Source: Brassica napus (lineage: Eukaryota > Streptophyta > Magnoliopsida > Brassicales > Brassicaceae). Taken from it: a DNA stretch of 64,000 nucleotides. A model generated the notes under the pieces. That model did not search any database, was not told where the DNA came from, and was given only the letters and a program-made list of their open reading frames with translations. A program made the translations under genes and the position numbers. Shown here piece by piece: positions 22,438 to 34,262 of this stretch (position 1 is its first letter; every line of letters begins with the position of its first letter). The stretch is taken from contig NC_063439.1 in the NCBI RefSeq assembly GCF_020379485.1, positions 14,081,683-14,145,682 on the forward strand. Reading direction: 5' to 3'.

Positions 22438-25400
22438 ATGTCGAGCAAGAAAAAGATTGCGAAAAAGGGTCTTCATCCGCGAGTGCTTACGAAGAGCTCA
22501 TTGTTCCGAAGATGGAGTTCGTGCCTCACTCAATACATCCCGCCGAGAACAAGGCATGGTGGGTTGCTCATTATGGCTCGATGACCCCTCCCAAAGAGAA
22601 GTCGTTCCCAGTCCTGACCCATCGTGGAGTCGAGAAAGGGGATGCAAGCAGGAGTACCGACGAGTTTCTCGCGATCATGCGATCGGTCTACCATATCCCG
22701 GATGCTGTGGAGTTCCGGGTTCCCTGCCGCGGGGAATGTGCTAACAGACCCCAGAGGGTTACTTCACTTGCTACGAGGCGGTCGTAGTGCGTTGTCGCTT
22801 ATGGTTCCCAATACCCGAAATCCTCGTCCGAGTGTTGGACCGTTTCGAGGTTGCGATAAGCCAGTTGACTCCCCTTGCTGTGGGAACCGAAATTCACACT
22901 GTCGATTTCCGTTTAAATAAGGAAACTAGGAAAACCCTAATTTCCCAGAGGACCCGGATATCTGTAAATTACCACACGTCAAGCAATCAGAACACGAGAA
23001 TAACAACGATAAAAGTAAGAAATCGAAAAGAGAGAGCAAAGTAGATCTTTATTCCGAATCTGCGTATGAGCGTTACAACAAGGTATAAGCCTGGGCTCGA
23101 GAGCTGTCGGCGAGATTCCTAGTTCTAGCAACCCTAAGACGGCTAAACCTAATTGAGTCGCAGCTCGAAATAACAAAAACGGAAAATTGCCTAAATTGCT
23201 CTAAGTGCTAACTTTGCTCTGAAAAAGTTCTCTCCCTTGCTCCTCGCCTAGGACTCCTTATATACTAGCTCCAAGGTCGGTTTACGCTTTTACTCTTCTG
23301 CCCTTAAGCCGTCATAGCATAAAAATGGAGATATTCCATTTTTCCCGATCTTCACAATTATCTTCAAAACTTCCGTATTTATCCGCGGAAACTTGACATT
23401 TATCCTTCCTCGTGGGCCAAGCGTGAACCATGCTGTGGTTCACGGGCTTTTGGTTAGGAAAAATTGTAGGATGGACCTCGAGTCGTGTTTTAGGTCCCTT
23501 TGGGCCGTCTTCCGACTCGACACGTTTACTACGAGTTTTCCGCGGTTTCTAATCCGCGAAGTTTTATCGATGAATTAGAATAGCGGGAAACATGGACTGA
23601 GCTTGCTACGGTCTTCGGGAGATAGCATTCAAAGGTTTGACGAGAATGCAAGGACTGGTGTCGTATCGATGTTCGGAAAGGTTCAATCGCTACACAGCGA
23701 CCGAACTTTGGCTCGAGCCCGGTCGCTACGTAGCGACCGAGCGAGACGAGTGCTCGGTCGCTACGTAGCGACCGAGCTTTGGCTCGAGCTCGGTCGCTAC
23801 GTAGCGACCGAGCGGGACGATAGCTTGGTCGCTACGTAGCGACCAAGCGGGACGATCGCTCGGTCGCTACGTAGCGACCGAGCTTTGGCTCGAGCTCGGT
23901 CGCTACGTAGCGACCGAGCTTTGGCTCGAGCTCGGTCGCTACGTAGCGACCGAGCTTCGCTCGGGTTTGGTTGCTGCATAGCGACCGGACGGCGTGTATG
24001 CGTGGTGACCGAGCTTGGTTTGTGCGGTTTGAATCCCAAAGGATACTTCTTCGTAAAAACTTCGTATTGGTTATTTTTACGAAAATTGCATCTCTTCTTT
24101 TACTATCTCTTTCGGAAATACGATCTCCGAGGATTTTCGGGTGGTAATTCCGTCGTAACCGTTTTTGACCCCAACACTTGCCATTCAGCATCTTATTGGG
24201 ATCCTGATCCTGAGCTACGAGCATGGCCTTTCCCTTTCCGTCGATCATTATGAAGCGCTTTTGAGGCTTCAACTCGTCAAAGATAAGGACAAGCATAGGT
24301 TGGTCCCTCGGAACTTTATGTCAGTGGTTAAGAAGTTCATTTCGAACTTCAACTCGTGGAAGAAGTTCTTTTTCTTTATTCGTATAGATGCTGCGTCCGT
24401 CGAAGAGAATTGCATTCCAGTGTTCCGGAGGTTGCCGAATGATCGTCCCTTCATCAACCCTCTTGCTCCGTTCCCTGAGGACATCATTGCGGTGAGGGAT
24501 CTTCTCAGCAACGGTCCCTTCTTCTGGACTTCTTTTACGCCGAAGAGGGTTCGGAAGGCACTGAGATTCGTGCAACCCGGTCCTGCTTCGGCTGTGGACA
24601 CGGGAAGCGACTCTGAACCTGACGACCAGAATCCCGTCGTAGCTCCAGCAGCTGTGCCGGAGTCGAGCTCTTGGAAGGGAAAAGATGTCGATCTTGGCGA
24701 CATAGAATTTTCGATGGATGACTCTATGCTTCCAGGATGGGATCCGAACCTTGCTTACGGCGATGGGAGTGGTTCGAGCGAGGTCCCTATTCCGGATTTT
24801 GATGATTTCTTTGCTGGTCTGCCACCGGGTTTCGATGCTCCTCCTCCTACGAAAGAATCGGCGAGGCCGAAAGTCGTCGCGGAAGGATCTCCCATCATCA
24901 ATGGGGTTAGTTTTTTCAGAATTTCTTGTTGATTCTCCTATGTATATATATTTTTTTTATAACATGTCAATCGATTTTGCAGGGCCTGAGCTTGCTGGGC
25001 TCGGCCATTGAGGCGGGCCATAGAGAAGCCATGGTCTACCGCTTCAAGGCGGAGAAAGCGGAGCGAGATCTCGCTCTCGTGCAAGGCGAGATGTTGGAGC
25101 GAGAGGCGCAGCTTACTCGTGATCATGCGCGGGCCATCCGCAAAGCGGAAAGGAAGGGCAAAAGGGAAATCGTCGAGGTGATGAAGACTCGTGCCTCTCA
25201 ATTCCAGGTTGAGTATGGAACCTCAAGAATGCCTTTACCTCGGTGGGTGATTTCCGTGAGTGTCGCGGTTCGGTCGGAAGTCTTTGGAGGACGCGAGCCG
25301 ATGACTACGTGTTCGAGGAGGAAATGAGCTTGATGAAGAGTGGAATGAATGAACGTGCCCACGCTGAGGCGCTCATCCCTTCGATCGACGAGCGGATTCA

Positions 25401-25539
25401 AGGGTTCTGGGATTCCATCCCGGTTTCCCCTGATACCGAGGAGGTTTCGACCGGGTTTTCTGACGGTGGCGAGGAAGTGGATCGTCCCACGGATGCGTTC
25501 GGTGCTTCGTTGTCCGGGGATTTTGATTTTGGATTATGA
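22438..25539 (+). pseudogene. C antisense gene (gypsy-type transposon protein), split by solo LTR G
   Basis: Start M-S-S-K-K-K at 22438. A 1-bp loss at about 22467 and another at about 22750 (CCCC run) shift the frame. G inserted at 22878 within [12 protein letters not shown]. After G the frame is open from 24177 through the Transposase_28-like core and acidic linker to the donor at 24905/24906. The intron is 24906-24982 (GTTAGT to TTTTGCAG, 77 bp). Exon 2 from 24983 encodes the charged coiled coil, has a 1-bp loss at about 25218 (GGG to GG), and ends D-F-D-F-G-L at 25539. Homologous to 54182-55975. Function is unknown; the gene lies opposite to gag and has its own TATA box. Confidence 0.85.
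22879..24176 (-). mobile_element. Solo LTR G (1298 bp) with perfect TSD CTTGC
   Basis: A complete LTR, TGTGGGAACC to CCCCAACA in plus sense, with no internal sequence, flanked by CTTGC at 22874-22878 and 24177-24181. It carries palindrome units (about 23690-23960), the U3 dyad GTGAACCA/TGGTTCAC and a minus TATA. Its variants (TTCACACTG near the end, GAACCATGCTGTGGTTCAC) match A's LTRs, not C's, so it came from an A-type element and lost its body by LTR-LTR recombination. Confidence 0.95.
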
Positions 25540-26703
25540 GAGGTGGAATAGTTATCGAAAGAAAGATGCTAGTCTTTCTGTTTTATGTTTTTGGCCGAGT
25601 GTGGCCGAGAGATTTGTACGGGCCTGTTTTGGCCGTTTTTATTGCTTATCGGGACTGGCCGTTGGTGGCTTTGAATCCCCTTACCGCTTTACGTGGTTAT
25701 TTATATGATGAATGTTTCGTTTTTCGAATTTTCCTGAGTAGGTTCGAAGTAAATATGAGTTGTTGTCTCATATTTAATTCCGATGAGACGTTCAATCTGT
25801 TGGTTCATTCGTGAATTTCGTAAGAATTACCTATCTTTACGATTTTCGAGAACATTGAGATACGAACGGAGAGACATGGTTTAGGATCTCGTATCTTTTA
25901 GATAGCATGCCTTGAGATGTTTGAGATCAGAGCGTTGGGTTTAGGGCAAGACCTAGGTCTACTTTCGGTTAAGGTTTGTGCGGTGACTAGCTGGCTATCG
26001 TTTTTCCTGTTGCGATTTCTTCCTGACTCGTACCGATTTAAAGTCCGCGATATGTTCTCGGCTTATATGACTTGTATGGTACGACTCGAGATTCTTCACA
26101 GAGTCAACTGGAAGTGCTAAACCAAAATTTCGGGTTTTTATTGTAGCGCGCTTTTGTTCTTATGCTGGACTTTTTGAAGATCAAAAGAGTGATCGAATTG
26201 CGTTTGTTTAAGACGGCTAGCGTGTTCGTCGGGGCCAATCGACGAACGGGGTGTAAGGTTTTGGTGGTCGCGTTTGGACAATTTGTTAGTATTATCCTCG
26301 AATTTTAACTTTTGCGACGTCTCGCAGTTATTTCGAGGATTGTACATGTATCTTTGAATGTTTGAAAGGTGATAATTTTTACGATTCTTGGGCCGGATGA
26401 GGCCGCAGATTAGAGTCTTAATGTTTCCAGGCGTGTCCTGAAAGTTTCTTTTGTGTTTTACTGCAGCGTAAACGATTTCGATAAAAAGGACAACGTATAT
26501 TGTAGTAAAAGTTTTTGAAGTTTCTAAAAACTCGATTACAATAATGGCGATTTTTCTAAGTAGGAGTATCCGAGTATACGCACCCACTACCCCCCCCCCT
26601 TTTTAGAGAGGGGGATAGCTGAACTCGTCTTTTGACGAGCTGCCTACATACCCCTTTCGAGGATCAAGCCATGTCGTAGTTCTGTTTCATGCCGCGAGTG
26701 TTC
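25540..26703 (-). other. C post-coding region
   Basis: Between gag-protease and the antisense gene. It holds the shared ~250-bp block (25875-26130), the second dyad (about 26560-26588, with mismatches here), a C-run (minus G-run), and the CTCGTC-TTTT-GACGAG hairpin at 26624-26639. No supportable gene. Confidence 0.7.
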
Positions 26704-29318
26704 TTACTCGGCGGTAGATGTCGCGATGTCCGCCTTGACCATGTCGATCGTGGCAGGGTCAACGCTATATTGCGGATGTTCCGGTTGAGTTGTAGCGTGG
26801 GCTTCAGACTCGTGTCGAGCTTCGACATCCGATACGTTTGCGTTGGTAGACGATTTTAATTCATCTTTTCCTGGGGCGTTTTTGGCCGAGGATCGATCTA
26901 TCTTCGTGCGTTTGCCGTTTGCAGTTGCAGAAGTCGTGATTTGCCTTAACTTGTGCTCTGCGAGGAAGCATAGCCGCGACTGTTTTTGGCATCCCCAAAT
27001 AGCCGCGACTCCGCTTGGGGTTGGGAATTTGAGACCCAGGTGGTAGGTCGACGGAACTGCCTGCATGGCGTTGAGCCATGGGGTTCCCATGATCACGTTG
27101 TAGATAGCGGGATGATCGACTACCGCGAACTCGACGATTTTCGTGATCTCCTTGGCCATGACTGGCAACTGGATCGATCCAAGAGTCATCGATACTTCGC
27201 CTGAAAAACCCGTGAGTGGTTTTGGCGTCGGAATTACTTCTCCGAGTTCGATGCTCATCCGCTTGAGAGTGTCGCTGAAGATTACGTTGACCGTGCTTCT
27301 CGTGTCGACGAGTACCCTTCCGACTTCTAAGTCTCGTATGACGAGATCTATGACGAGCGGGTCGCAGTGAGGTTGATCGATGCCGCCGGCTTCTTCCTTT
27401 GTGAAGGTGATCGAGAAATTTTGGCCATCTCGGGGAGGAGACCATGTAGGCCAATTTGCACTCGACTCTGCCTTCTGTTGGTAAGCCTTGATGGCTGACA
27501 CAGTATCGCTGCAGTATTGTGATCCTCCGATGATCATATTGACTCTGCGACGATTGTTATCGTTCCCCTTGTCGTTCGGCCTCCTACCGCGTTTATCCCC
27601 AGGCTGGTTTCGTTGAGGGGATTTTTCAGCGGACGGATTTATGTCCGTCTTTGGAGGGCAATCAGAATAAAGGATGAGATTCTTGACGCTAGTTACTTCC
27701 GAGAGCTCTCCAGCGAGTAGCTTCGCGGCCAGTCTTGCTCCCAAGACTTTGCAGTTGATTGTGGAATGTCCTCGGGCTTGGTGGAACTCGTAGAAGGTGT
27801 TTTCATCATACCCTTGATTGCGAGTCCATGTGCTGCCCGTGTTCCGACCCTGATCCGAATTGATCGCATAGTTATGCGCCCCCTGGAGATCTTCCCCCTC
27901 GTGATGGACGTACTTGTCGTTACGAGAGCTCTTCTTTTTCCCTTTCGGATCCACGTCTTTCGAGGATGGTCTTACCGCCTTATGTTTTTGCGATAAGACT
28001 TTAGTTTCTTCCTCGACTATGATGTAGTCCGTCGCTTTGTGGAGGGCATCCTGGATCGTTCGCGGTTTGTCGAGAGTTATCCACTTTTTGAATTTCGACT
28101 TGTACCAGAGCGTCTTTCTCAGCGCCTCGATGGCCACCTTGTCGCTTATCCCGCTGACCCTGGACATTATCAGCTTGAACCGACTGATAAACTCGCGGAG
28201 GGGTTTGTCTTCCCTCTAGGAGAGACTCCAGAGATCAACATCGGAAGTCTATCTGTCTATGAATACAGAGTACTGTTTGAGAAATTCTGATGCGAGCTGT
28301 CGGAAACTCCCGATGGTGTTGCGTCGAGGCGTGCGAACCATTCGAGCGCTGCTCCTTCAAGATTTTCGACGAACCGGCGGCAATAGCCGGCATCTTTTTC
28401 GCCGTCCTTCAGTCTCGCTCTTCCCATCGCGATGTGGAAAGCCTGAAGGTGCGATTTTGGATCGGCCGTACCATCGTACTTCGGTACTTTGATTTTTCCC
28501 GGATCGGACACCCTCATGTCCGAAATGCGACTGGTAAAGGGGGTCTTTCGAGCTCCTTCCAGCAGTCGATCGATCTCGGGGGCAGCACTAGTAGCATGAT
28601 GGATTTGAGACTTTACGGCCCGCACTTCTGCCGCAGTCTTGGTGATGTAGTCGCGAAGATCGCGGATATCCGATGTCTCGTCAGTATATTTCCGAGCTTG
28701 TCGGCGTTTACTGCAAGTGAGCTCGTTTTGCCTTTCAGCCCGCTCCTCCTGTTCGTTCCAATAGGCGATTTCTTCTTCTTCCGACATTGGTTTTTCGAAC
28801 GGGTAGCCTTCCCGAGCAGATCGGCTCCTGGTCCTTCTTGGATGTCTGTCGACGTCCTCGTCGGTGTCGTTGGAGACATCGCTAGGATCCAGGTCAATGC
28901 GTTCGGCTTCGTTATCCTCCGAGTCCTTTGCAGGGGGCGGAAGACTTTCAGGGTTCCCCTTTTCGATGGGAGATTTCTCGCTAGGGTTTTGACCGGACGG
29001 TCGTTCCCGCGCGACTCCTGATCTGTCGAGTGGGGTAGCGAAGTCGAGCCTCTTCCTGCGGATTTTGGTGGTTCCACGGGGATGGATTGCTTGGGTCCTT
29101 GCCGTTAAGGTTTCAACCTGTTTGGTCAAGGTATTCACGAGCTTATCCTGTTCTTCCGACCTTTTCTCATAGGTGGCAAACATCTTTTTAAACTCCTAGA
29201 GCGTCGCGGAGTTGGCTTGTGCGTTGGCCGCGGCTACGTCCGCTACTGGAGTGTGGAGATCGGTGCCGCTGCCTCCGTTAAGAGGAGTTTGCACGTTATC
29301 CTCGTCGTTAGTTGACAT
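26704..29318 (-). pseudogene. gag-pro: C gag-protease with two nonsense codons and a frameshift
   Basis: Start M-S-T-N-D at 29318. TAG at 29198-29196 (GAG to TAG) stops it after about 40 codons. The frame is then open to about 28325, where a 1-bp loss shifts it. A second TAG lies at 28218-28216 (CAG to TAG, in the S-L-S-Q-R-E-D stretch). From 28167 to 26704 it is open for 487 codons: rest of gag, zinc knuckle (first C retained, written Y-E-F-H in place of C-E-F-H, so one ligand is lost), and protease. The protease active site reads D-T-R rather than D-T-G. Both changes suggest a dead enzyme. No RT follows; the post-coding motif begins directly after the stop. Confidence 0.9.
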
Positions 29319-29390
29319 GTCTGATTGAGAGTGATGTGGCTTTTGCGGGTTAGATTGATCCGTACCCCCCCCCTCCTTCTAGCGCCAAAC

Positions 29391-30678
29391 TGTGGGAACC
29401 GAAATTCGCACTGTCGATTTCCGTTTACATAAGGAAACTAGGAAAACCCTAATTTCCCAGAGGATCCGGATATCTGCTAATTACCACATGTCAAGCAATC
29501 AGAACACGAGAATAACAACGATAAAGAATAAGAAATCGAAAAAGAGAGCAAAGAAGATCTTATTCCGAATTTTCGTATGAGCGTTTACAACAAGGTATAA
29601 GCCTGGGCTCGAGAGCTGTCGGCGAGATTCGTAGTTCTAGTAACCCTAAGACGGCTAAACCTAATTGAGTCGCAGCTCGAAATAACAAAAACGGAAAATT
29701 GCCTAAATTGCTCTAAGTGCTAAGTTTGCTCTGAAAAAGTTCTCTCTTCATGCTCCTCGCCTAGGACTCCTTATATACTAGCTCCAAGGTCGGTTTACGC
29801 TTTTACTCTTCTGCCCTTAAGCCGTCATAGCATAAAAATGGAGATATTCCATTTTTCCCGATCTTCACAATTATCTTCAAAACTTCTGTATTTATCCGCG
29901 GAAACTTGACATTTATCCTTCCTTGTGGACCAAGCGTAAACCGTGCTGTGGTTTACAGGCTTTTGGTTAAGAAATCGTAGGATGGGCCTCGAGTCGTGTT
30001 TTAGGTCCCTTTGGGCCGTCTTCCGAATCGATACGTTTACCACGATTTCTTTTGACAATGAACGAACTTTCCGCGGTTTCTAATCCGCGAAGTTTGATCG
30101 ATGAGTTAGAATAGCGGAAAACATGGACTGAGCCTGCTACGTTCTTCGGGAGATAGCATTTGAAGGTTTGACGAGAATGCATGGACTGGTGTCGTATCGA
30201 TGTTCGGAAGAGTTCAATCGCTACACAGCGATCGAGTGGGACGAGCGCTCGGTCGCTACGTAGTGACCGAGCTTTCGCTTGATCTTGGTCGCTACGTAGC
30301 GACCAAGCTTCGGCTCAAGCTCGGTCGCTACGTAGCGACCGAGTTTGGCTCGGGCTCGGTCGCTATGTAGCGACCGAGCTTTGACTCGAGCTTGGTCGAA
30401 GCGACCGAGTGGGTCGGACGTTCGATCGCTATGTAGCGGCCGATATCGGCCCGGACTTGGTTGCTACATAGCGACCGGACGGCGTGTACGCGTGGTAATT
30501 ACGCAACGACCGAGCTCGGTTTGTTTGGTTTGAATCCTCAAGGATACTTCTTCGTAAAAACTTCGTGTTTGTTATAATTTACGAAAGTTAAATCTTTTTT
30601 TTTACTATCTCTTTCGGAAATACGATCTCCGAGGATTTTCGGGTGGTAATTCCGTCGTAACCGTTTTTGACCCCAACA
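29391..30678 (-). repeat. 5' LTR of C (1288 bp)
   Basis: TGTGGGAACC to CCCCAACA in plus sense, palindrome array at about 30215-30480, minus TATA (CTTATATA at about 29769-29776). The primer-site complement CTTCTAGCGCCA lies just to its left. Confidence 0.9.
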
Positions 30679-32284
30679 TCCGTAAAAATCAGCATAAACG
30701 TTTTTACGAAAAGTAATCTTCGTAAAGATATCTCAATCGAACCACTAAATACCGATTGTCCGAAGGCAACAGACATGTATCCAAATCGGCCGCGGACAAG
30801 CTCGAGTATGGAAATCAGACTGCGGACAAGCCAAGGTAGATCGATACGCGGCGACCAAGCATGCACACAGCTCGGTCGCTACGTAGCGACATAGCTCGAG
30901 CCAATCTCGGTCGCTACGTAGCGACCGAGCGTCCGTCCCGCTCGGTAGCTATGTAGCGACCGAGCTCAAGCCAAGCTCGGTCGCTACGTAACGACATAGC
31001 GTCCGTCCCGCTCGATCGCAACGTAGCGACCGAGCGGAATGGACGATTGGTCGCTACGTAGCGACCAAGCTCGAGCCAAGCTCGGTCGCTACGTAGCGAC
31101 CGAGCGTCCGTCCCGCTCGGTCGCTCGTAGCGACCGAGCTCGAGCTAAGCTTGGTCGCTACATAGCGACCGAGCTCGAGCCAAGCTTGTTCTCTACGTAG
31201 CGACCGAGCGTCCGTCCCGCTCGATCGCTACGTAGCAACCGAGCGTGCGTTCTGTTCGGTCGTTATGTAGCGACCGAACTCTTCCGAAACATCGATACGA
31301 CACCAGTTCATGCATTCTCGTCTATCCTACGATGCTATCTCACGAAGACCGTAGCGAACTCAGTTCATGTCTTCCAACCATTCTAAAGACATCAATCAAA
31401 CTTTGCGGTAAAAACCGCGGAAAGTTCCTTCTTTATCGAAAGAATTTGTAATAAACGTTTCGAGTCGTAAGACGGCCCAAAGGGACCTAAGACACGACTC
31501 GAGGCCCAACTTACGATTTCTTAACCAAAAGCCCATAAACCGTATGACGGTTTACGCTTGGTGCGCAAGGAAGGATAAATGTCAAGTTTCCGCGAATAAA
31601 TACGAAATTTTGAGGATAATTACGAAGATCGGAAAAATGGAATATCTCCATTTTATGCTATGACGGCTTAAGGGCAGAAGAGTAAAAGCGTAAACCGACC
31701 TTGGAGCTAGTATATAAGGAGTCCTAGGCGAGAAGCATAAAGAGAACTTTTTAGACTCGGAATTCTCTGCACTTAGAAACTTTAGGCCTTATTCTCGACA
31801 AGTTAGGTTTCTATGACTGGCACTCAATTACTAGACAAACTCGCCCAGGCAGTTCGATCTCTTGTCCAGCTCTATCAATTGAACTACGTTCAGCTTGATC
31901 CTCGAAAGGGGTACGTAGGCAGCCTTTAACAAGGTTCAGTCCGAAATCAATTGAAAACCTTTTCTGTATTTTTTTTGTCTTTTGTTATCGAGCTGCGACT
32001 CAACTAGGTTTGAGCTTTTAGGCCGCTAGAACTAGGTAACTCGCTGACAGCCTTTGCGGCCAAAGCTTTTATGATCTCTTGTAATGATCGCAACGCTCTT
32101 ACGCAGACTCGAAATAAGATCTACTGTTTTCTCTAAACTCGTTTGTTATCTTTTCACGATTTCCGCATATATTTTTGATCACTTGTCGTTGGCTCTCGCA
32201 GAGATCCGGGACCTCTGGGAAATTAGGGTTTTCTTAGTTTCCTAATTTAAACGTAAATCGACAGTGCGAATTTCGGTTCCCACA
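30679..32284 (+). repeat. E 5' LTR, main part
   Basis: Continues E's LTR after C (TCCGTAAAAATCAGC) to TTCCCACA. Palindrome array at about 30870-31275, TATATAAG at 31711-31718. Downstream of the TATA it holds a copy of the Tat post-coding motif (31881-31940: GCTTGATCC, GGGTACGTAGGCAGC and a CCTT-TAAC-AAGG stem), which in other elements lies after the coding region. The LTR is about 1.65 kb against 1440 bp for the 3' LTR, largely from palindrome number. Confidence 0.9.
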
Positions 32285-32327
32285 GTTTGGCGCTAGAAGG
32301 AGGGGGGGTTACGGACTACTCTTACTC

Positions 32328-32546
32328 ATGGCCACAAAACGCTTGATCGAAACTATGTCTGGATATATAAAAGACAAACTCGCAGCACTGACTGCTCCTA
32401 TGGCCAACGCTTACGCAAACGCCGTAGTGTTCAACAAAATTGAAAGCCTTGCTGCGACCTTCCGCCACAGGAAGAGCACTAAAACAAGCTCGCGATTTCT
32501 CTTTCTAAACATAAAGGGAAACGATAAATCTTATCAAACCCCATAA
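32328..32546 (+). CDS. Short ORF at gag position in E, possible gag remnant
   Basis: 72 codons, starting 43 bp after the LTR where other copies start gag. The stretch A-N-A-Y-A-N-A-V-V-F with a following helical run weakly resembles the [13 protein letters not shown] segment of Tat gag. There is no downstream gag core. I regard it as a vestige at best; it may be chance. Confidence 0.3.
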   Translation: MATKRLIETMSGYIKDKLAALTAPMANAYANAVVFNKIESLAATFRHRKSTKTSSRFLFLNIKGNDKSYQTP

Positions 32547-32820
32547 GTTTGGCTCATTACCGAACAAAAGAAATCTCGATGCGTAAGGGTTTTACCAAAA
32601 CACGTTTTCCGTTGACATTTCGGAAGGATAAAACTTGTTCTCCCAAAAACCGCTGAAAAACCCCTAGGTTAATCGCGGAAAAAGGAAACACAACAAAACG
32701 ATTACCTAGCTCGGTCGTTACGTAGCAACTGAGCACGCACAGGTTGCTCGGTCGTTACGTAGCGACCGAGCACACACACTGCTCGGTCGCTACGTAGCGA
32801 CCGAGCTCAAGCCAACTCTC

Positions 32821-34262
32821 CACTCGCTAGGTAGCGACCGGTAAGGCCTCAGAAAGGTCCCCCTTTGGGTTCTCTTGTGAATCCTCATTGCCACGCTTTT
32901 CGTTACGTCTCAATCAGAGATTCCGTTGAGATTTTACGACGAAAACAAGTAGGACTCTTCTTGCCTTGCTTCCACTCGCTACGTAGCGACCTGTCAGACC
33001 GTCAGTCACTACATAGCGACCTGTAAGGCCTCAGAAAGGTCATCCTTTGGGTTCTCTTTTGAATCCTCATCGAAACGCTTTTCATTTCGTCTCAATCGGA
33101 GTTTCCGTTGAATTTTACGACGAAAACAAGTACGACTCTTCTTGGCTTGCATCCAGTCGCTACATAGCGATCTGTCAGGCCGTCAGTCTCTACGTAGAGA
33201 CCGTTAAGGCCTCAGAAAGGTCCTCCTTTGGGTTCTCTTGTGAATCTTCATCACCACGCTTTTCGTTTCGTCTCAATCAGAGTTTCCGTTGAGATTTTAC
33301 GACAAAAACAAGTAGGACTCTTCTTGGCATGCTTCCACTCGCTACGTAGCGACCTGTCAGACCGTCAGTCGCTACATAGCGACCTGTAAGGCCTCCAAAA
33401 GGTCCTCCTTTGGGTTCTCTTTTGAATCCTTATCGAAACGCTTTTCGTTTCGTCTCAATCGGAGTTTCCATTGAGATTTTACGACGAAAACAAGTAGGAC
33501 TCTTCTTGGCTTGCTTCCGCTCGCTACGTAGCGACCTGTCAGGCCGTCAGTCGCTACATAGCGACCTGTAAGGCCTCCAAAAGGTCCTCCTTTGGGTTCT
33601 CTTTTGAATCCTCATCGAAACGCTTTTCGTTTCGTCTCAATCGGAGTTTCCATTGAGATTTTACGACGAAAACAAGTAGGACTCTTCTTGGCTTGCTTCC
33701 GCTCGCTACGTAGCGACCTGTCAGGCCGTCAGTCGCTATGTAGCGACCTGTAAGGCCTCAGAAAGGTCCTCCTTTGGGTTCTCTTTTGAATCCTCATCGA
33801 AACGCTTTTCGTTTCGTCTCAATCGGAGTTTCCATTGAGATTTTACAACGAAAACAAGTAGGACTCTTCTTGGCTTGCTTCCACTCGCTACGTAGCGACC
33901 TGTCAGACCGTCAGTCGCTACGTAGCGACCTGTAAGGCCTCAGAAAGGACATCCCTTGGTTTCTCTTTTGAATCCTCATCGAAACGCTTTTCGTTTCGTC
34001 TCAATCGGAGTTTCCGTTGAGATTTTACGACGAAAACAAGTAGGACTCTTCCTGGCTTGCTTCCACTCGCTACGTAGCGACCTGTCAGACCCCCATATCG
34101 CTACATTGCGACCTTTCAGGCTTCAAAAAGCTCCTCCTTTGTGTTCTCTTTTGAATCTCGATCGAAACGCTTTTCGTTTCGTCTCAATCGGAGTTTCCGT
34201 CGAGATTTTACGACAAAAACAAATAAGACTCGTCTAAACTCCTTCGCTTGCTCCTACTCGCC
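32821..34262 (+). repeat. Tandem array of ~182-bp units (about 8 copies) within E
   Basis: A landmark (AGGACTCTTC or close variant) recurs at 32951, 33132, 33314, 33496, 33678, 33860, 34042 and 34224, spacing 181-182 bp. Each full unit has CACTCGCTACGTAGCGACC, CAGTCGCTACATAGCGACC, GGTCCTCCTTTGGGTTCTC and a CGAAACGCTTTTCGTTTCG dyad. The first unit lacks about 30 bp and the last is degenerate. Confidence 0.95.

Larger units (their letters stand above)
20387..30678 (-). mobile_element. Tat-lineage element C with TSD TCCGT, containing solo LTR G
   Basis: TCCGT lies at 20382-20386 and 30679-30683, and removing the element restores E's LTR. On minus it runs 5' LTR (30678-29391), primer site, gag-protease (29318-26704), post-coding block (26703-25540), antisense gene on plus (22438-25539), hairpin and PPT (22220-22178), 3' LTR (22177-20387). 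Length is 10292 bp, about 8990 bp without G. No RT or integrase. Confidence 0.95.
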
